From positions 2,790,001-2,854,000 of the forward strand of contig NZ_CP022187.1 in assembly GCF_003111645.1 (NCBI RefSeq): DNA of 64,000 nucleotides, read 5' to 3'. This DNA is from Parazoarcus communis. Lineage in GTDB: Bacteria > Pseudomonadota > Gammaproteobacteria > Burkholderiales > Rhodocyclaceae. How positions within the stretch are numbered: the stretch's first letter is position 1; each line of letters begins with the position of its first letter. Positions 19,575-30,509 of the stretch are shown here, in pieces. The notes under the pieces are model-generated. The model was not told the origin of the DNA, searched no databases, and saw only the letters and a program-made list of their open reading frames with translations. The position numbers were made by a program, and so were the translations under genes.

Positions 19575-19599
19575 AAAAAGGGCCCGCTTGCGCGGGCCC
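19575..19599 (-). terminator. Rho-independent terminator of the scpA-meaB-pccBA operon
   Basis: On the minus strand GGGCCCGC pairs with GCGGGCCC across a four-base loop, followed by TTTTTCG. It starts 86 bases after the pccA stop codon and marks the end of the propionyl-CoA operon. Confidence 0.88.
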
Positions 19600-19684
19600 A
19601 CCCTCCGACGGGCACCCCGCCGGACAAGCCGGCGACGTCTCCCTCCCCATCGAACGAAACAAGGATCGGCCTGACAGCCGCCGA

Positions 19685-21676
19685 TCAGACGAACTCGATG
19701 ATCACCTCATCCACCGACAGGCTTGCACCCGGTGCGACCACGATCTTCTTGACCGTCACGTCGCTGTCGGCCTTGAGCACGTTCTCCATCTTCATGGCTT
19801 CGATGACCGCAAGCTTCTCGCCAGCCTTCACTTCCTGACCTTCGACCACCGAAACCTCACGCAGCAGGCCGGGCATCGGCGACAGCAGGAACTTCGACAG
19901 ATCGGGCGGCAGCTTCTCGGGCATCAGCGACAGCAGATGGGCCGCGTGCACCGTCATCACCATCGGCTCGACCTGCAGACCGAAGTGCGAGATGTAGTAG
20001 CGCAGGCCGCGGCGCTCGATCTGCAGGCAGATCGGCTTGCCATTGGCCGAGCCCTTGAACAGCAGGTCGCCAAAGCGCCAGTCGGAGACGATGTCGTAGG
20101 TCGTGTCGCCATGGGTCAGCGACAAACCGCCCTCGATCTCCCGGATGGACATCGGGTACTGCTTGCCCCCCATCACCACCACCCAGTTGGTGGCAACCTT
20201 GCGGCCGTGACCGGCAAGCTGACCGTCGATCTGCACCGCACGGTCGATGTAGCGCTTGCGGGCAAAGGTGGCCACCGCGGCGAGCAGCGCGGGATCGTCG
20301 TGCGGCACCATCGACGCATCGAAGCCCTGCGGGTACTCCTCGGCGATGAAGCCGGTGTTGAAGTTGCCCGAGCAGAAACGCGGATGCTGCAGCAGTGCGG
20401 CCTGGAACGGGATGTTCGAGCTGATGCCACGGATCACGAAGGCGTTGAGCGCGTCACGCATGCGCTCGATGGCTTCGTTGCGGTCCTTGCCGTGCACGAT
20501 GAGCTTGGCGATCATCGAGTCGTAGAACATCGAGATCTCACCACCTTCGTACACGCCGGTATCGACGCGCACCTGACCATCGACCTCGGCCGGGGGCTGG
20601 AACTTCACCAGACGGCCCGTCGAAGGCAGGAAGCCGCGGAAGGGATCCTCAGCGTTGATGCGGCACTCCATGGACCAGCCGTTGATGCCGACATCGGCCT
20701 GGCTCAGCGGCAGCTTCTCGCCGTAGGCGACGCGGATCATCTGCTCGACGAGGTCGAGCCCGGTGATGAGTTCGGTGACCGGGTGCTCGACCTGCAGACG
20801 GGTGTTCATCTCGAGGAAGTAGAACTCCTTTGTCGCGCCGCTCACCACGAACTCGACCGTACCGGCCGACTCGTAGTTCACCGCACGCGCCAGCGCCACC
20901 GCCTGCTCGCCCATGGCCTTGCGCATCTCGGGGTCGACGAAGGGGCTGGGCGCTTCCTCGATGACCTTCTGATGGCGGCGCTGAATCGAGCAATCGCGCT
21001 CGTTCAGATAGACGTAGTTGCCGTGCCCATCGCCCAGCACCTGGATCTCGATGTGGCGCGGCTCGAGCACGTATTTCTCGATGAAGACGCGGTCGTCGCC
21101 GAACGCGTTACGCGCTTCGTTGACGCAGGAGGCGAAACCTTCATGCGCCTCCTTGTCGTTGAAGGCCACGCGCAGGCCCTTGCCGCCACCGCCGGCCGAG
21201 GCCTTGATCATGACCGGATAGCCGATGTTCTTCGCGATCTCGACCGCCTCGTCGGGACCGGCAATCGCATCGTTGTAGCCCGGGATGGTGTTCACACCGG
21301 CTTCGATCGCGAGCTTCTTGGACTCGATCTTGTCGCCCATCTTGGCAACCGAGTAGTGCTTCGGGCCGATGAACTTGATGCCCTCTTCTTCCAGACGGCG
21401 CGAGAACTCGGCGTTCTCGGACAGGAAGCCATAGCCCGGATGCACCGCTTCGGCACCGGTCTGCTTGCAGGCAGCGATGATCTTGTCCATCGCCAGATAG
21501 GACTCTTTCGACGCGGCGGGGCCGATACACACACCTTCATCCGCCAGCTCGACAAACAGGGCGTCCTTGTCGGCCTCGGAATAGACCGCAACGGTGGCGA
21601 TGCCCATCTTGCGGGCCGTCTTGATGACGCGGCAGGCGATTTCACCGCGGTTTGCAATCAGAATCTTCTTAAACAT
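19685..21676 (-). CDS. pccA: Propionyl-CoA carboxylase biotin-containing alpha subunit
   Basis: A 663-residue acyl-CoA carboxylase subunit with three parts: biotin carboxylase (about residues 1-450) with the ATP-grasp glycine-rich loop KASAGGGGKG and the active-site region EMNTRLQVEHPVTE; a BT linker domain (about 450-590) typical of propionyl-CoA carboxylase; and a C-terminal biotinyl domain with EAMKMEN, the biotinylated residue being Lys629. With PccB it converts propionyl-CoA, ATP and bicarbonate to (S)-methylmalonyl-CoA. It follows pccB by 22 bases and ends the operon. Length and linker favour propionyl-CoA over acetyl-CoA carboxylase. Confidence 0.95.
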   Translation of the reverse strand: MFKKILIANRGEIACRVIKTARKMGIATVAVYSEADKDALFVELADEGVCIGPAASKESYLAMDKIIAACKQTGAEAVHPGYGFLSENAEFSRRLEEEGIKFIGPKHYSVAKMGDKIESKKLAIEAGVNTIPGYNDAIAGPDEAVEIAKNIGYPVMIKASAGGGGKGLRVAFNDKEAHEGFASCVNEARNAFGDDRVFIEKYVLEPRHIEIQVLGDGHGNYVYLNERDCSIQRRHQKVIEEAPSPFVDPEMRKAMGEQAVALARAVNYESAGTVEFVVSGATKEFYFLEMNTRLQVEHPVTELITGLDLVEQMIRVAYGEKLPLSQADVGINGWSMECRINAEDPFRGFLPSTGRLVKFQPPAEVDGQVRVDTGVYEGGEISMFYDSMIAKLIVHGKDRNEAIERMRDALNAFVIRGISSNIPFQAALLQHPRFCSGNFNTGFIAEEYPQGFDASMVPHDDPALLAAVATFARKRYIDRAVQIDGQLAGHGRKVATNWVVVMGGKQYPMSIREIEGGLSLTHGDTTYDIVSDWRFGDLLFKGSANGKPICLQIERRGLRYYISHFGLQVEPMVMTVHAAHLLSLMPEKLPPDLSKFLLSPMPGLLREVSVVEGQEVKAGEKLAVIEAMKMENVLKADSDVTVKKIVVAPGASLSVDEVIIEFV

Positions 21677-21698
21677 GTCTTTTGTCCTCGTGCGGCAA

Positions 21699-23231
21699 TC
21701 AGAGCGGAATGTTGCCGTGCTTGCGCCACGGGTTCTCGAGTTCCTTGTCCTTGAGCATGGCCAGCGAACGGCACACGCGCTTGCGCGTTTCGTGCGGCAT
21801 GATCACGTCGTCGATGAAGCCACGCGCACCGGCCACGAACGGGTTGGCGAAACGGGACTTGTACTCGGCCTCGCGCTCGGCGATCTTGGCGGGATCGTTC
21901 TTCTCTTCACGGAAGATGATCTCCACCGCGCCCTTCGGGCCCATCACCGCGATCTCGGCAGACGGCCAGGCGAAGTTGACGTCGCCACGCAGGTGCTTGG
22001 AGCTCATCACGTCATACGCACCGCCGTAGGCCTTGCGCGTGATCAGGGTGACCTTGGGCACGGTGCACTCAGCGTAGGCGTAGAGCAGCTTGGCGCCATG
22101 CTTGATGATGCCGCCGTACTCCTGGCTGGTGCCAGGCATGAAGCCGGGCACGTCGACCAGGGTCACGACCGGGATGTTGAACGCATCGCAGAAGCGTACG
22201 AAACGCGCCGCCTTGATCGAGCTCTTGATGTCGAGGCAGCCGGCCAGCACCAGCGGCTGGTTGGCGACGATCCCGACCGGAGAGCCTTCCATGCGGGCGA
22301 AGCCGATGATGATGTTCTTGGCGTAGTCGGGCTGCAGCTCGAAGAAGTCGCCGTCGTCGACCATCTTGACGATCAGTTCCTTCATGTCATACGGCTGGTT
22401 CGGGTTCGCCGGCACCAGCGTGTCGAGCGAGAAATCAAGGCGATCGGCCGCATCCACCGCCGGAATCGCAGGCGGCTTCTCGCGGTTGCTCGAGGGCAGG
22501 AAGCCGACCAGACGGCGGGTCATCATCAGCGCTTCGACGTCGTTCTCGAAGGCGAGGTCGGCGACACCGGACTTGGTGTTGTGGGTGATCGCGCCGCCCA
22601 GTTCTTCGGCGGTGACTTCCTCGTGGGTCACGGTCTTGACCACTTCGGGACCGGTGACGAACATGTAGGAGGAGTCCTTCACCATGAAGATGAAGTCGGT
22701 CATGGCCGGGCTGTACACCGCGCCACCGGCACACGGCCCCATGATCAGCGAAATCTGCGGCACCACGCCGGAGGCCATCACGTTGCGCTGGAACACGTCG
22801 GCGTAGCCGCCGAGCGAATCCACGCCTTCCTGAATGCGTGCGCCACCCGAGTCGTTGAGGCCGATCACCGGCGCACCGACCTTCATTGCATGGTCCATGA
22901 CCTTGCAGATCTTCTCGGCGTGGGTTTCCGACAGCGAACCGCCGAACACGGTGAAGTCCTGCGAGAACACGAACACCAGACGACCATTCACGGTGCCATA
23001 CCCGGTGACGACACCGTCGCCCGGGATATGGTCGGCATTCATGCCGAAATCGTTGCAGCGGTGCTCCTTGAACATGTCCCACTCTTCGAAGCTGCCGTCG
23101 TCGAGGAACAGTTCGATACGCTCGCGTGCAGTGAGCTTGCCCTTGGCATGCTGGGCGTCGATGCGCTTCTGGCCACCGCCCAGACGGGCTTTGGCGCGCT
23201 TCTCGTCCAGCTGACGAATGATGTCTTGCAT
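21699..23231 (-). CDS. pccB: Propionyl-CoA carboxylase beta subunit (carboxyltransferase)
   Basis: A 510-residue carboxyltransferase with two crotonase-like halves. Diagnostic segments include [15 protein letters not shown], the oxyanion-forming GGARIQEGV in the N-terminal half and [13 protein letters not shown] in the C-terminal half. The chosen start (MQDII) has a consensus AAGGAGG seven bases upstream. It lies between meaB and pccA on the same strand. It transfers carboxyl from biotin on PccA to propionyl-CoA; family length and context support propionyl-CoA as the substrate. Confidence 0.95.
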   Translation of the reverse strand: MQDIIRQLDEKRAKARLGGGQKRIDAQHAKGKLTARERIELFLDDGSFEEWDMFKEHRCNDFGMNADHIPGDGVVTGYGTVNGRLVFVFSQDFTVFGGSLSETHAEKICKVMDHAMKVGAPVIGLNDSGGARIQEGVDSLGGYADVFQRNVMASGVVPQISLIMGPCAGGAVYSPAMTDFIFMVKDSSYMFVTGPEVVKTVTHEEVTAEELGGAITHNTKSGVADLAFENDVEALMMTRRLVGFLPSSNREKPPAIPAVDAADRLDFSLDTLVPANPNQPYDMKELIVKMVDDGDFFELQPDYAKNIIIGFARMEGSPVGIVANQPLVLAGCLDIKSSIKAARFVRFCDAFNIPVVTLVDVPGFMPGTSQEYGGIIKHGAKLLYAYAECTVPKVTLITRKAYGGAYDVMSSKHLRGDVNFAWPSAEIAVMGPKGAVEIIFREEKNDPAKIAEREAEYKSRFANPFVAGARGFIDDVIMPHETRKRVCRSLAMLKDKELENPWRKHGNIPL

Positions 23232-23325
23232 TGATAACCTCCTTGGCGGGTTTCCTGTGTGCGCGTTCGCTACTTCAGTGCGGACGCGCAATCCTTTGCT
23301 GCGTGTTTCAGTTGATTCGGGTGAT

Positions 23326-24336
23326 TCAATTCAGGTAGCTCAGAAGCGTCAGCGCCGCAGCCGACGGCGTCGTCGTCCCCTGCTCGACCGCGCTCGCCAG
23401 ATCCGGCAGATCCCGCCTCACCTGCGGGTGACTGCGGAAGCGGCTGCGCAGGCCGTTGTCGATCATGTCCCACATCCAGGCCAGGGCCTGGTGACGACGC
23501 TTGGCATCGAACTCACCGGTTCTGGTCAGGGTGTCGCGGTATCGCGTCACCTGCTCCCAGAATTCGGCGACCCCTTCATTCCTGAGCGCTGACAGGGTGA
23601 TGACCGGCACGATCCAGTTCTGACTCATCGGGCGCAGCATGTGCAGCGCGGTCTTGATCTGCGACTTCGCCCGCATCGCGGCGGAAGGGTCGATGTCGGC
23701 CTTGTTGATGACGATCAGATCGGCGATTTCCATGATGCCTTTCTTGATCGCCTGCAGGTCGTCACCGGCATTGGGCAGCTGCAGCAGACAGAAGATGTCG
23801 GTCATGCCGGCGACCGCGGTTTCCGACTGCCCCACGCCAACGGTCTCGACAATGATCACATCGAAACCGGACGCCTCACAGACCAGCATGGTCTCCCGCG
23901 TTTTCTCCGCCACGCCACCGAGGCTGCAGGCCGAGGGACTGGGGCGGATATAGGCGCCAGGATTCTGGCTCAGGTGCTCCATGCGGGTCTTGTCACCGAG
24001 AATCGAGCCGCCGCTGACCGACGAGGACGGGTCGACCGCCAGCACCGCCACCCGAAAACCCTGCTCGATCAGGTACAGCCCAAGGCCTTCAATGAAGGTC
24101 GACTTCCCCACGCCCGGCACACCTGAGATACCCACCCGGATCGACTTGCCGGTATGCGGCAGCAGGGCCTCGAGTACGGCGCGCGCGCGGGCCTTGTGAT
24201 CCTCGCGCTGAGATTCGATCAGGGTAATGGTCTTGGCAAGCGGGCGCAGTTTGCGCGCAAGCACGCCGTCGACCAGTGCCTGGTCGGCGGCGTCGATTGC
24301 CGGCAGCGGAGGGGACACGGAATCGGAAGCGGTCAT
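23326..24336 (-). CDS. meaB: MeaB/ArgK-type G-protein chaperone of methylmalonyl-CoA mutase
   Basis: A 336-residue P-loop GTPase of the MeaB (formerly ArgK) family, which loads and protects adenosylcobalamin on methylmalonyl-CoA mutase. Walker A is GVPGVGKST, the switch region contains [18 protein letters not shown], and the base-recognition motif is NKAD. The start MTASDS was chosen because it matches the family start and follows the scpA stop by about 80 bases; the longer frame overlaps scpA with unrelated sequence. Its presence directly downstream of scpA is the usual arrangement. It works separately from the chaperone domain fused into IcmF. Confidence 0.95.
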   Translation of the reverse strand: MTASDSVSPPLPAIDAADQALVDGVLARKLRPLAKTITLIESQREDHKARARAVLEALLPHTGKSIRVGISGVPGVGKSTFIEGLGLYLIEQGFRVAVLAVDPSSSVSGGSILGDKTRMEHLSQNPGAYIRPSPSACSLGGVAEKTRETMLVCEASGFDVIIVETVGVGQSETAVAGMTDIFCLLQLPNAGDDLQAIKKGIMEIADLIVINKADIDPSAAMRAKSQIKTALHMLRPMSQNWIVPVITLSALRNEGVAEFWEQVTRYRDTLTRTGEFDAKRRHQALAWMWDMIDNGLRSRFRSHPQVRRDLPDLASAVEQGTTTPSAAALTLLSYLN

Positions 24337-24415
24337 CGGTCTCGGGGCAAAGACGAAGGTAACGAACTCAGGCGCGGCGAAACGGAGATACGGCCACCCG
24401 CCGCACCTTCCGCAA

Positions 24416-26581
24416 TCAGGCCTTGGCCCGTGCGGCGCGAATCTGCTTGAGCACTTCGCGCGCAGACTTCTGGATCGGCGTGCCCGGCCCGAAGATGCCC
24501 TTGGCACCGGCAGCGTACAGCGTGTCATAGTCCTGCGCCGGAATCACGCCGCCGACGAAAACCACGATGTCGTCCGCACCCTGCGCCTTGAGGCCGTTGA
24601 TGACCGCAGGCACCAGCGTCTTGTGTCCTGCCGCGAGGCTGGAGCAGCCGACCGCATGAACGTCGTTCTCCACCGCGTGACGCGCGACCTCTTCCGGGGT
24701 CTGGAACAGCGGACCGACGTCGATATCGAAGCCGAGGTCGGCAAAGGCCGATGCCACCACCTTGGCGCCGCGGTCGTGACCGTCCTGGCCGAGCTTGGCG
24801 ATCATGATGCGCGGACGGCGACCCTCTTCGGCCACGAAGGCTTCGATGTCGGCCTTGAGTTCTTTCCAGTCGCTGTCGTTTTCCACCACGGCTCCATACA
24901 CGCCGGACACGGCTTGCGGGTTGGCACGATAACGGCCAAAGACCTTCTCCAGCGCGTCAGAGATCTCGCCCACGGTTGCGCGCAGACGCACGGCCTTGAC
25001 CGCGAGATCGAGCAGATTGCCTTCGCTCGTCTCGGCACAGCGGGTCAGCGCATCGAGTGCGGCCTGCACCGCAGCGCTGTCGCGACTTGCGCGGATCTTC
25101 GCCAGACGCGCCACCTGCGACTCACGCACCGCGTGGTTGTCGATGTCGAGAATGTCGATCGGGTCTTCCTTGTCGAGCTTGTACTTGTTGACGCCGACAA
25201 TCACGTCCTTGCCCGAATCGATGCGGGCCTGCTTGTCGGCTGCGCACTCCTCGACCTTCATCTTCGCCCAGCCTGACTCGACCGCCTTGGTCATGCCGCC
25301 CATGGACTCGATCTCCTCGATCAGTTCCCAGGCCTTGTCGGCCATGTCCTGAGTGAGCTTTTCCATCATGTAGGAACCGGCCCAGGGGTCGACCACGTTA
25401 CAGATGTGGGTCTCTTCCTGGATGATGATCTGGGTGTTCCGTGCGATACGGGCCGAGAACTCGGTGGGCAGCGCAATCGCTTCGTCGAGTGCGTTGGTGT
25501 GCAGCGACTGGGTGCCGCCGAACACGGCCGCCATGGCCTCGATCGTGGTGCGCACCACGTTGTTGTACGGATCCTGTTCGGTCAGCGACCAGCCGGAGGT
25601 CTGGCTGTGCGTGCGCAGCATCATCGACTTCGGGCTCTTGGGATCGAACTGCTTCATGATCCGCCACCACAGCAGACGCGCCGCGCGCATCTTGGCGATC
25701 TCGAGGTAGAAGTTCATGCCCACCGCCCAGAAGAAGGACAGGCGGCCGGCGAACTTGTCTACGTCCATGCCGCTGGCGATACCGGTACGCACATACTCCA
25801 GGCCATCGGCCAGCGTGAAGGCGAGCTCGATGGCCTGGTTCGCGCCGGCTTCCTGGATGTGGTAACCCGAAATCGAGATCGAGTTGAACTTCGGCATGTG
25901 CTGCGCGGTGTAGCCAAAGATGTCGGCGATGATCTTCATCGACGGCGTCGGCGGGTAGATATAGGTGTTGCGGACCATGAACTCCTTGAGGATGTCGTTC
26001 TGGATGGTCCCCGACAGCTTTTCCTGCGACACGCCCTGCTCTTCGGCAGCGACGATGTAGCCGGCAAGAATCGGCAGCACCGCACCGTTCATGGTCATCG
26101 ACACCGAGACCTTGTCCAGCGGAATGCTGTCGAACAGGATCTTCATGTCTTCGACCGAGTCGATTGCCACGCCGGCCTTGCCGACGTCACCGAGCACACG
26201 CGGATTGTCCGAATCGTAGCCGCGGTGCGTGGCCAGATCGAAGGCCACCGACACGCCCTGGGCGCCGGCAGCGAGCGCCTTGCGGTAGAAGGCGTTGGAC
26301 GCTTCGGCCGTGGAGAAGCCTGCGTACTGCCGGATCGTCCACGGCTTGACTGCATACATGGTGGGCTGCGGACCGCGCAGGTAGGGCTCGAAACCCGGCA
26401 GGGTGTCGGCATGCGGCAGATCGGCAACGTCAGCGGCAGTGTAGAGCGGCTTTACCGTGAGCCCTTCCGGCGTCGTCCAGTTCAGCTTGGTCACATCGCC
26501 TTCGGGGGCATGCTTGGAAGCGGCTTTGTTCCAGGCATCCAGACCAGGCTGGGAATAAGTGGGCTCTTTTGCATTCGACAT
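24416..26581 (-). CDS. scpA: Methylmalonyl-CoA mutase, single-chain form
   Basis: A 721-residue adenosylcobalamin-dependent mutase converting (R)-methylmalonyl-CoA to succinyl-CoA. The barrel carries the substrate-selecting residues Tyr86 (in IRQYAGF) and Arg204 (in VRNTYIY). They are 118 residues apart, the same spacing as Tyr89 and Arg207 of the Propionibacterium enzyme as I recall it, so this is a true methylmalonyl-CoA mutase and not an isobutyryl-CoA mutase. The C-terminal B12 domain has DGHDRG with His602 as the lower cobalt ligand. The start (MSNAKEP) has AGAGAGG upstream. It is first in the operon scpA-meaB-pccB-pccA and divergent from a GntR regulator. Confidence 0.96.
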   Translation of the reverse strand: MSNAKEPTYSQPGLDAWNKAASKHAPEGDVTKLNWTTPEGLTVKPLYTAADVADLPHADTLPGFEPYLRGPQPTMYAVKPWTIRQYAGFSTAEASNAFYRKALAAGAQGVSVAFDLATHRGYDSDNPRVLGDVGKAGVAIDSVEDMKILFDSIPLDKVSVSMTMNGAVLPILAGYIVAAEEQGVSQEKLSGTIQNDILKEFMVRNTYIYPPTPSMKIIADIFGYTAQHMPKFNSISISGYHIQEAGANQAIELAFTLADGLEYVRTGIASGMDVDKFAGRLSFFWAVGMNFYLEIAKMRAARLLWWRIMKQFDPKSPKSMMLRTHSQTSGWSLTEQDPYNNVVRTTIEAMAAVFGGTQSLHTNALDEAIALPTEFSARIARNTQIIIQEETHICNVVDPWAGSYMMEKLTQDMADKAWELIEEIESMGGMTKAVESGWAKMKVEECAADKQARIDSGKDVIVGVNKYKLDKEDPIDILDIDNHAVRESQVARLAKIRASRDSAAVQAALDALTRCAETSEGNLLDLAVKAVRLRATVGEISDALEKVFGRYRANPQAVSGVYGAVVENDSDWKELKADIEAFVAEEGRRPRIMIAKLGQDGHDRGAKVVASAFADLGFDIDVGPLFQTPEEVARHAVENDVHAVGCSSLAAGHKTLVPAVINGLKAQGADDIVVFVGGVIPAQDYDTLYAAGAKGIFGPGTPIQKSAREVLKQIRAARAKA

Positions 26582-26890
26582 GAAAAACCTCTCTGACACA
26601 TTGGCCGCAATGGCGGCGTTGCGTTGCTTGGCGGATTTGCCGCGACTTCCACACGACGACGAGACCGCCCGCAATCATTCGCGGGCGGTCGCCGACGCTT
26701 CGCTACGCGGCGTAGTCCCTCTCATGTTCTTCGGGTTTTCACCCGAAGCCTCCCATGCTACGCCGCGCCAAGGAAGTTGACTTGTTCAACAGCACGAATA
26801 ATACTTTATCCATAATTATGAATGCAATGGGTCGAGGACATCTCCTTGAATAAGCTATGATCTGCGACCCTTCGGAGATCCACTCTCGCC
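26582..26890. other. 309-bp intergenic region between scpA and gntR with strong hairpins
   Basis: On the scpA side this stretch holds two strong foldable elements. GACCGCCCGC (26663-26672) pairs with GCGGGCGGTC (26681-26690) around an eight-base loop. Further upstream, CGCGGCGTAG (26706-26715) pairs with CTACGCCGCG (26758-26767), enclosing a second hairpin CTTCGGGT/ACCCGAAG (26729-26736 with 26741-26748). No T-run follows in either direction, so these are not simple terminators. If the scpA promoter is near 26800, all of this is scpA 5' leader RNA. The cobalamin riboswitch B12 box was searched for and not found. Confidence 0.55.
26798..26827 (-). promoter_or_regulatory. Probable scpA promoter with CATAATTATG palindrome
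   Basis: On the minus strand TATTAT (26798-26803) and TTGCAT (26822-26827) stand 18 bases apart and could be -10 and -35 elements. Between them lies CATAATTATG (26811-26820), a perfect 10-bp palindrome. The 12 bases ATAATTATGAAT (26812-26823) also occur at 13870-13881 before the putative epimerase gene. Binding by the adjacent GntR protein is inferred. Confidence 0.45.
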
Positions 26891-27562
26891 ATGACCGAAA
26901 CCCGCATCGCCCCGCTTGCGCTGTACCAGGAAGTCGCAGAACGCCTGCGTCAGCGCATCTTTGCGCACGAACTCAAGCCGGGCACCTGGGTGGACGAGCA
27001 GGCACTGGCCGAGGATTACGGCATTTCCCGCACGCCGCTGCGCGAAGCGCTCAAGGTGCTGGCATCCGAGGGGCTGGTAACGCTCAAGCCGCGCCGGGGC
27101 TGTTATGTGACCGAGATCTCCGAGCGCGACCTGGATGAAGTGTTCAAGGTCATGGCCATGCTCGAGGGAGAGTGCGCACGAAGCTCGGCGGGTCGCGCCA
27201 CCGAGGCCGAACTCGGCACCCTGAAAGCCATTCACGCCGACCTCGAGAAAGCGGCCAGCGCGCAGGACATCGACGCCTTTTTCGAGGCCAACCAGGCCTT
27301 CCACCACGAACTGCAACGTATTGCGGACAACCGCTGGCTGCTGCACGTGATCGAAGACCTGCGCAAGGTCATCAAGCTGTCGCGCCACCACTCGCTGTTC
27401 TCCGAAGGCCGGCTCGAGCAGTCACTGGCCGAGCACCGCGCTCTGCTCGACGCCCTGCTGGCGCGCGACGCCGACGCCGCCGACCAGCTCATGCGCGAGC
27501 ACATCCGCGGCGGCCGCGAGGCCCTCGCCCGCATCGCCGAGGCGCGCAACCGCGTCGCCTGA
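26891..27562 (+). CDS. GntR-family (FCD domain) transcriptional regulator
   Basis: A 223-residue regulator with an N-terminal winged helix-turn-helix (EQALAEDYGISRTPLREAL at about residues 36-54) and an all-helical FCD ligand domain. The FCD domain shows the usual acidic and His positions, for example FHHEL and the late LAEHRALLDAL, which bind a metal and an organic acid in this family. It is divergent from the scpA-meaB-pccBA operon, with the palindrome CATAATTATG between them. It probably senses a propionyl-CoA pathway intermediate or related acid. The start has no strong ribosome site but gives the standard N-terminus. Confidence 0.88.
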   Translation: MTETRIAPLALYQEVAERLRQRIFAHELKPGTWVDEQALAEDYGISRTPLREALKVLASEGLVTLKPRRGCYVTEISERDLDEVFKVMAMLEGECARSSAGRATEAELGTLKAIHADLEKAASAQDIDAFFEANQAFHHELQRIADNRWLLHVIEDLRKVIKLSRHHSLFSEGRLEQSLAEHRALLDALLARDADAADQLMREHIRGGREALARIAEARNRVA

Positions 27563-27591
27563 CCCAGTCGGCAGCGCCGCAACGCCGACCT

Positions 27592-28881
27592 TCAGCCAGC
27601 GTCCTTGGTCACCAGCACCTGATCGATGCGGTAATTGTCGATGTCGACCACTTCGAACTTGTACCCGGCGTAGATCACATGATCGGTGCGCTTGGGCACC
27701 TTGCGCAGCCGGTACATCAGAAAGCCCGCGATCGTCTCGTAGTTCTCGAAGCCCTCGAACACACGGATCTGCAGCGCCTGCATCACGTCCTCGATCGGCG
27801 TCACGCCGTCGATGAGCCAGGACTGATCGTCACGACGCACGATGAGCTCTTCCTGAAACGGACTGCCGAGATCGCCCATCACCGTGTTCATCACGTCCTG
27901 CAAGGAAAGCAGGCCGACGACCAGCGCGTACTCATTGACGATCAGCGCGAAATCCTCCTTGGCCGCGCGAAACTGCTCCAGCGCCTCGAACAGTGTCAGC
28001 GTATCGGGCAGCACCAGCACCTTGCGCACGATCGGCTGCGTACGCAGTGACAGTTCCAGCCCCTGCAGAATGCGGGGCAGAATGTCCTTGGAGTCGACAT
28101 AGCCGATCACGCTGTCGATCGAGTTCTCGCACACCGGAAACTTGCCGTGCGGATGCTCGGCGATCTTGCGCCGGATACTGTCTTCGGTCTCGCCCAGGCT
28201 CAGAAAGACAATGCTCTCGCGCGCGGTCATCGCCGACGGCACAAAGCGGGAATCCAGTTCGAACACGTTCCTGATCAGGTGCTGCTCCTGACGCAGCACG
28301 CCGCCGGCCTGCGCACCGGCATCGGCCATGGCCACGATATCGGCGGCGGTAATGCTCTCGATGCGTTCGCCCGACACGCCGAAGAAGCGAAACAGGCGGT
28401 TGGCAAGTCCGTTGAATATCCACACCAGCGGGGCGAACACCCTCATGCACAGCAGCATCGGCCGCACGATGATCAACGCGATGCGTTCAGGCTCGACCAT
28501 GGCCAGCCGCTTGGGCATCAGATCGGCAAACAGCACGAAACACGAAGTCACGAAGGCAAAGGACAGGGCAAAACTGATGGAGCCGAGCATCGGCCCGTCG
28601 TACGCAGGACGCAGCATCGCCTCCAGATGCGGCGACAGGGCCTTCTCGCCGACGATGCCGCCGAGAATGGCGACCGCATTGAGGCCGATCTGAACCACGG
28701 TAAAGAAGTTGCCGGGGCTGCTTTGCAGCAGCAGCACGCGCTGCGCATTGGGGTCGCCGCCGTCAGCCATCAGGCGCAGCTTGATCTTGCGCGCGGCAGC
28801 CAGTGAAATTTCGGAAATGGAGAAAAATGCGCTGATCGCAATCAGCAGGGAAATGACGAATATATTGTTCAGCAGGCTCAC
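27592..28881 (-). CDS. HlyC/CorC (CNNM) family transporter-like protein
   Basis: A 429-residue inner-membrane protein with an N-terminal CNNM domain of about four membrane segments (residues 1-200), a pair of CBS domains (about 215-340, containing GYVDSKDILP and SLQDVMNTVMGDL) and a C-terminal CorC_HlyC domain. Family members are linked to magnesium or cobalt homeostasis; the name hemolysin is historical. The start is taken as a GTG at 28881 with GGAG five bases upstream, which gives the family-typical short N-terminus; the open frame reaches 28929. It follows fumC by 63 bases on the same strand and converges with gntR. Confidence 0.85.
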   Translation of the reverse strand: MSLLNNIFVISLLIAISAFFSISEISLAAARKIKLRLMADGGDPNAQRVLLLQSSPGNFFTVVQIGLNAVAILGGIVGEKALSPHLEAMLRPAYDGPMLGSISFALSFAFVTSCFVLFADLMPKRLAMVEPERIALIIVRPMLLCMRVFAPLVWIFNGLANRLFRFFGVSGERIESITAADIVAMADAGAQAGGVLRQEQHLIRNVFELDSRFVPSAMTARESIVFLSLGETEDSIRRKIAEHPHGKFPVCENSIDSVIGYVDSKDILPRILQGLELSLRTQPIVRKVLVLPDTLTLFEALEQFRAAKEDFALIVNEYALVVGLLSLQDVMNTVMGDLGSPFQEELIVRRDDQSWLIDGVTPIEDVMQALQIRVFEGFENYETIAGFLMYRLRKVPKRTDHVIYAGYKFEVVDIDNYRIDQVLVTKDAG

Positions 28882-28944
28882 GATGACTCCAGGCCCGACA
28901 GCTGGCGCCATCTGCACCAGCCGGAGCACCTGCTGTCGAGTCTA

Positions 28945-30366
<1,422 letters not shown>

Positions 30367-30431
30367 GATGCTCTCCGGATTGGCTTCGTGAATCTTTGAT
30401 CATCGCTGAGCGGATTTGATCCGGAAAAAGC

Positions 30432-30468
30432 AAAAAACCCCGCAGGGCGACGAGCACCATGCGGGGTT
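30432..30468 (-). terminator. Rho-independent terminator of the DUF485-actP operon
   Basis: On the minus strand AACCCCGCA pairs with TGCGGGGTT (9 bp, 15-base loop), followed by a run of six T. It lies 42 bases past the actP stop codon. Confidence 0.9.
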
Positions 30469-30509
30469 GAGTCCGGTTTCGGGGCATGCCCCGAAAGATC
30501 ACCCGTGAA

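Noticed and set aside
26582-26890. Cobalamin riboswitch before scpA
   Set aside because: No B12-box sequence was found on either strand; the hairpins present do not form the known riboswitch core by eye.
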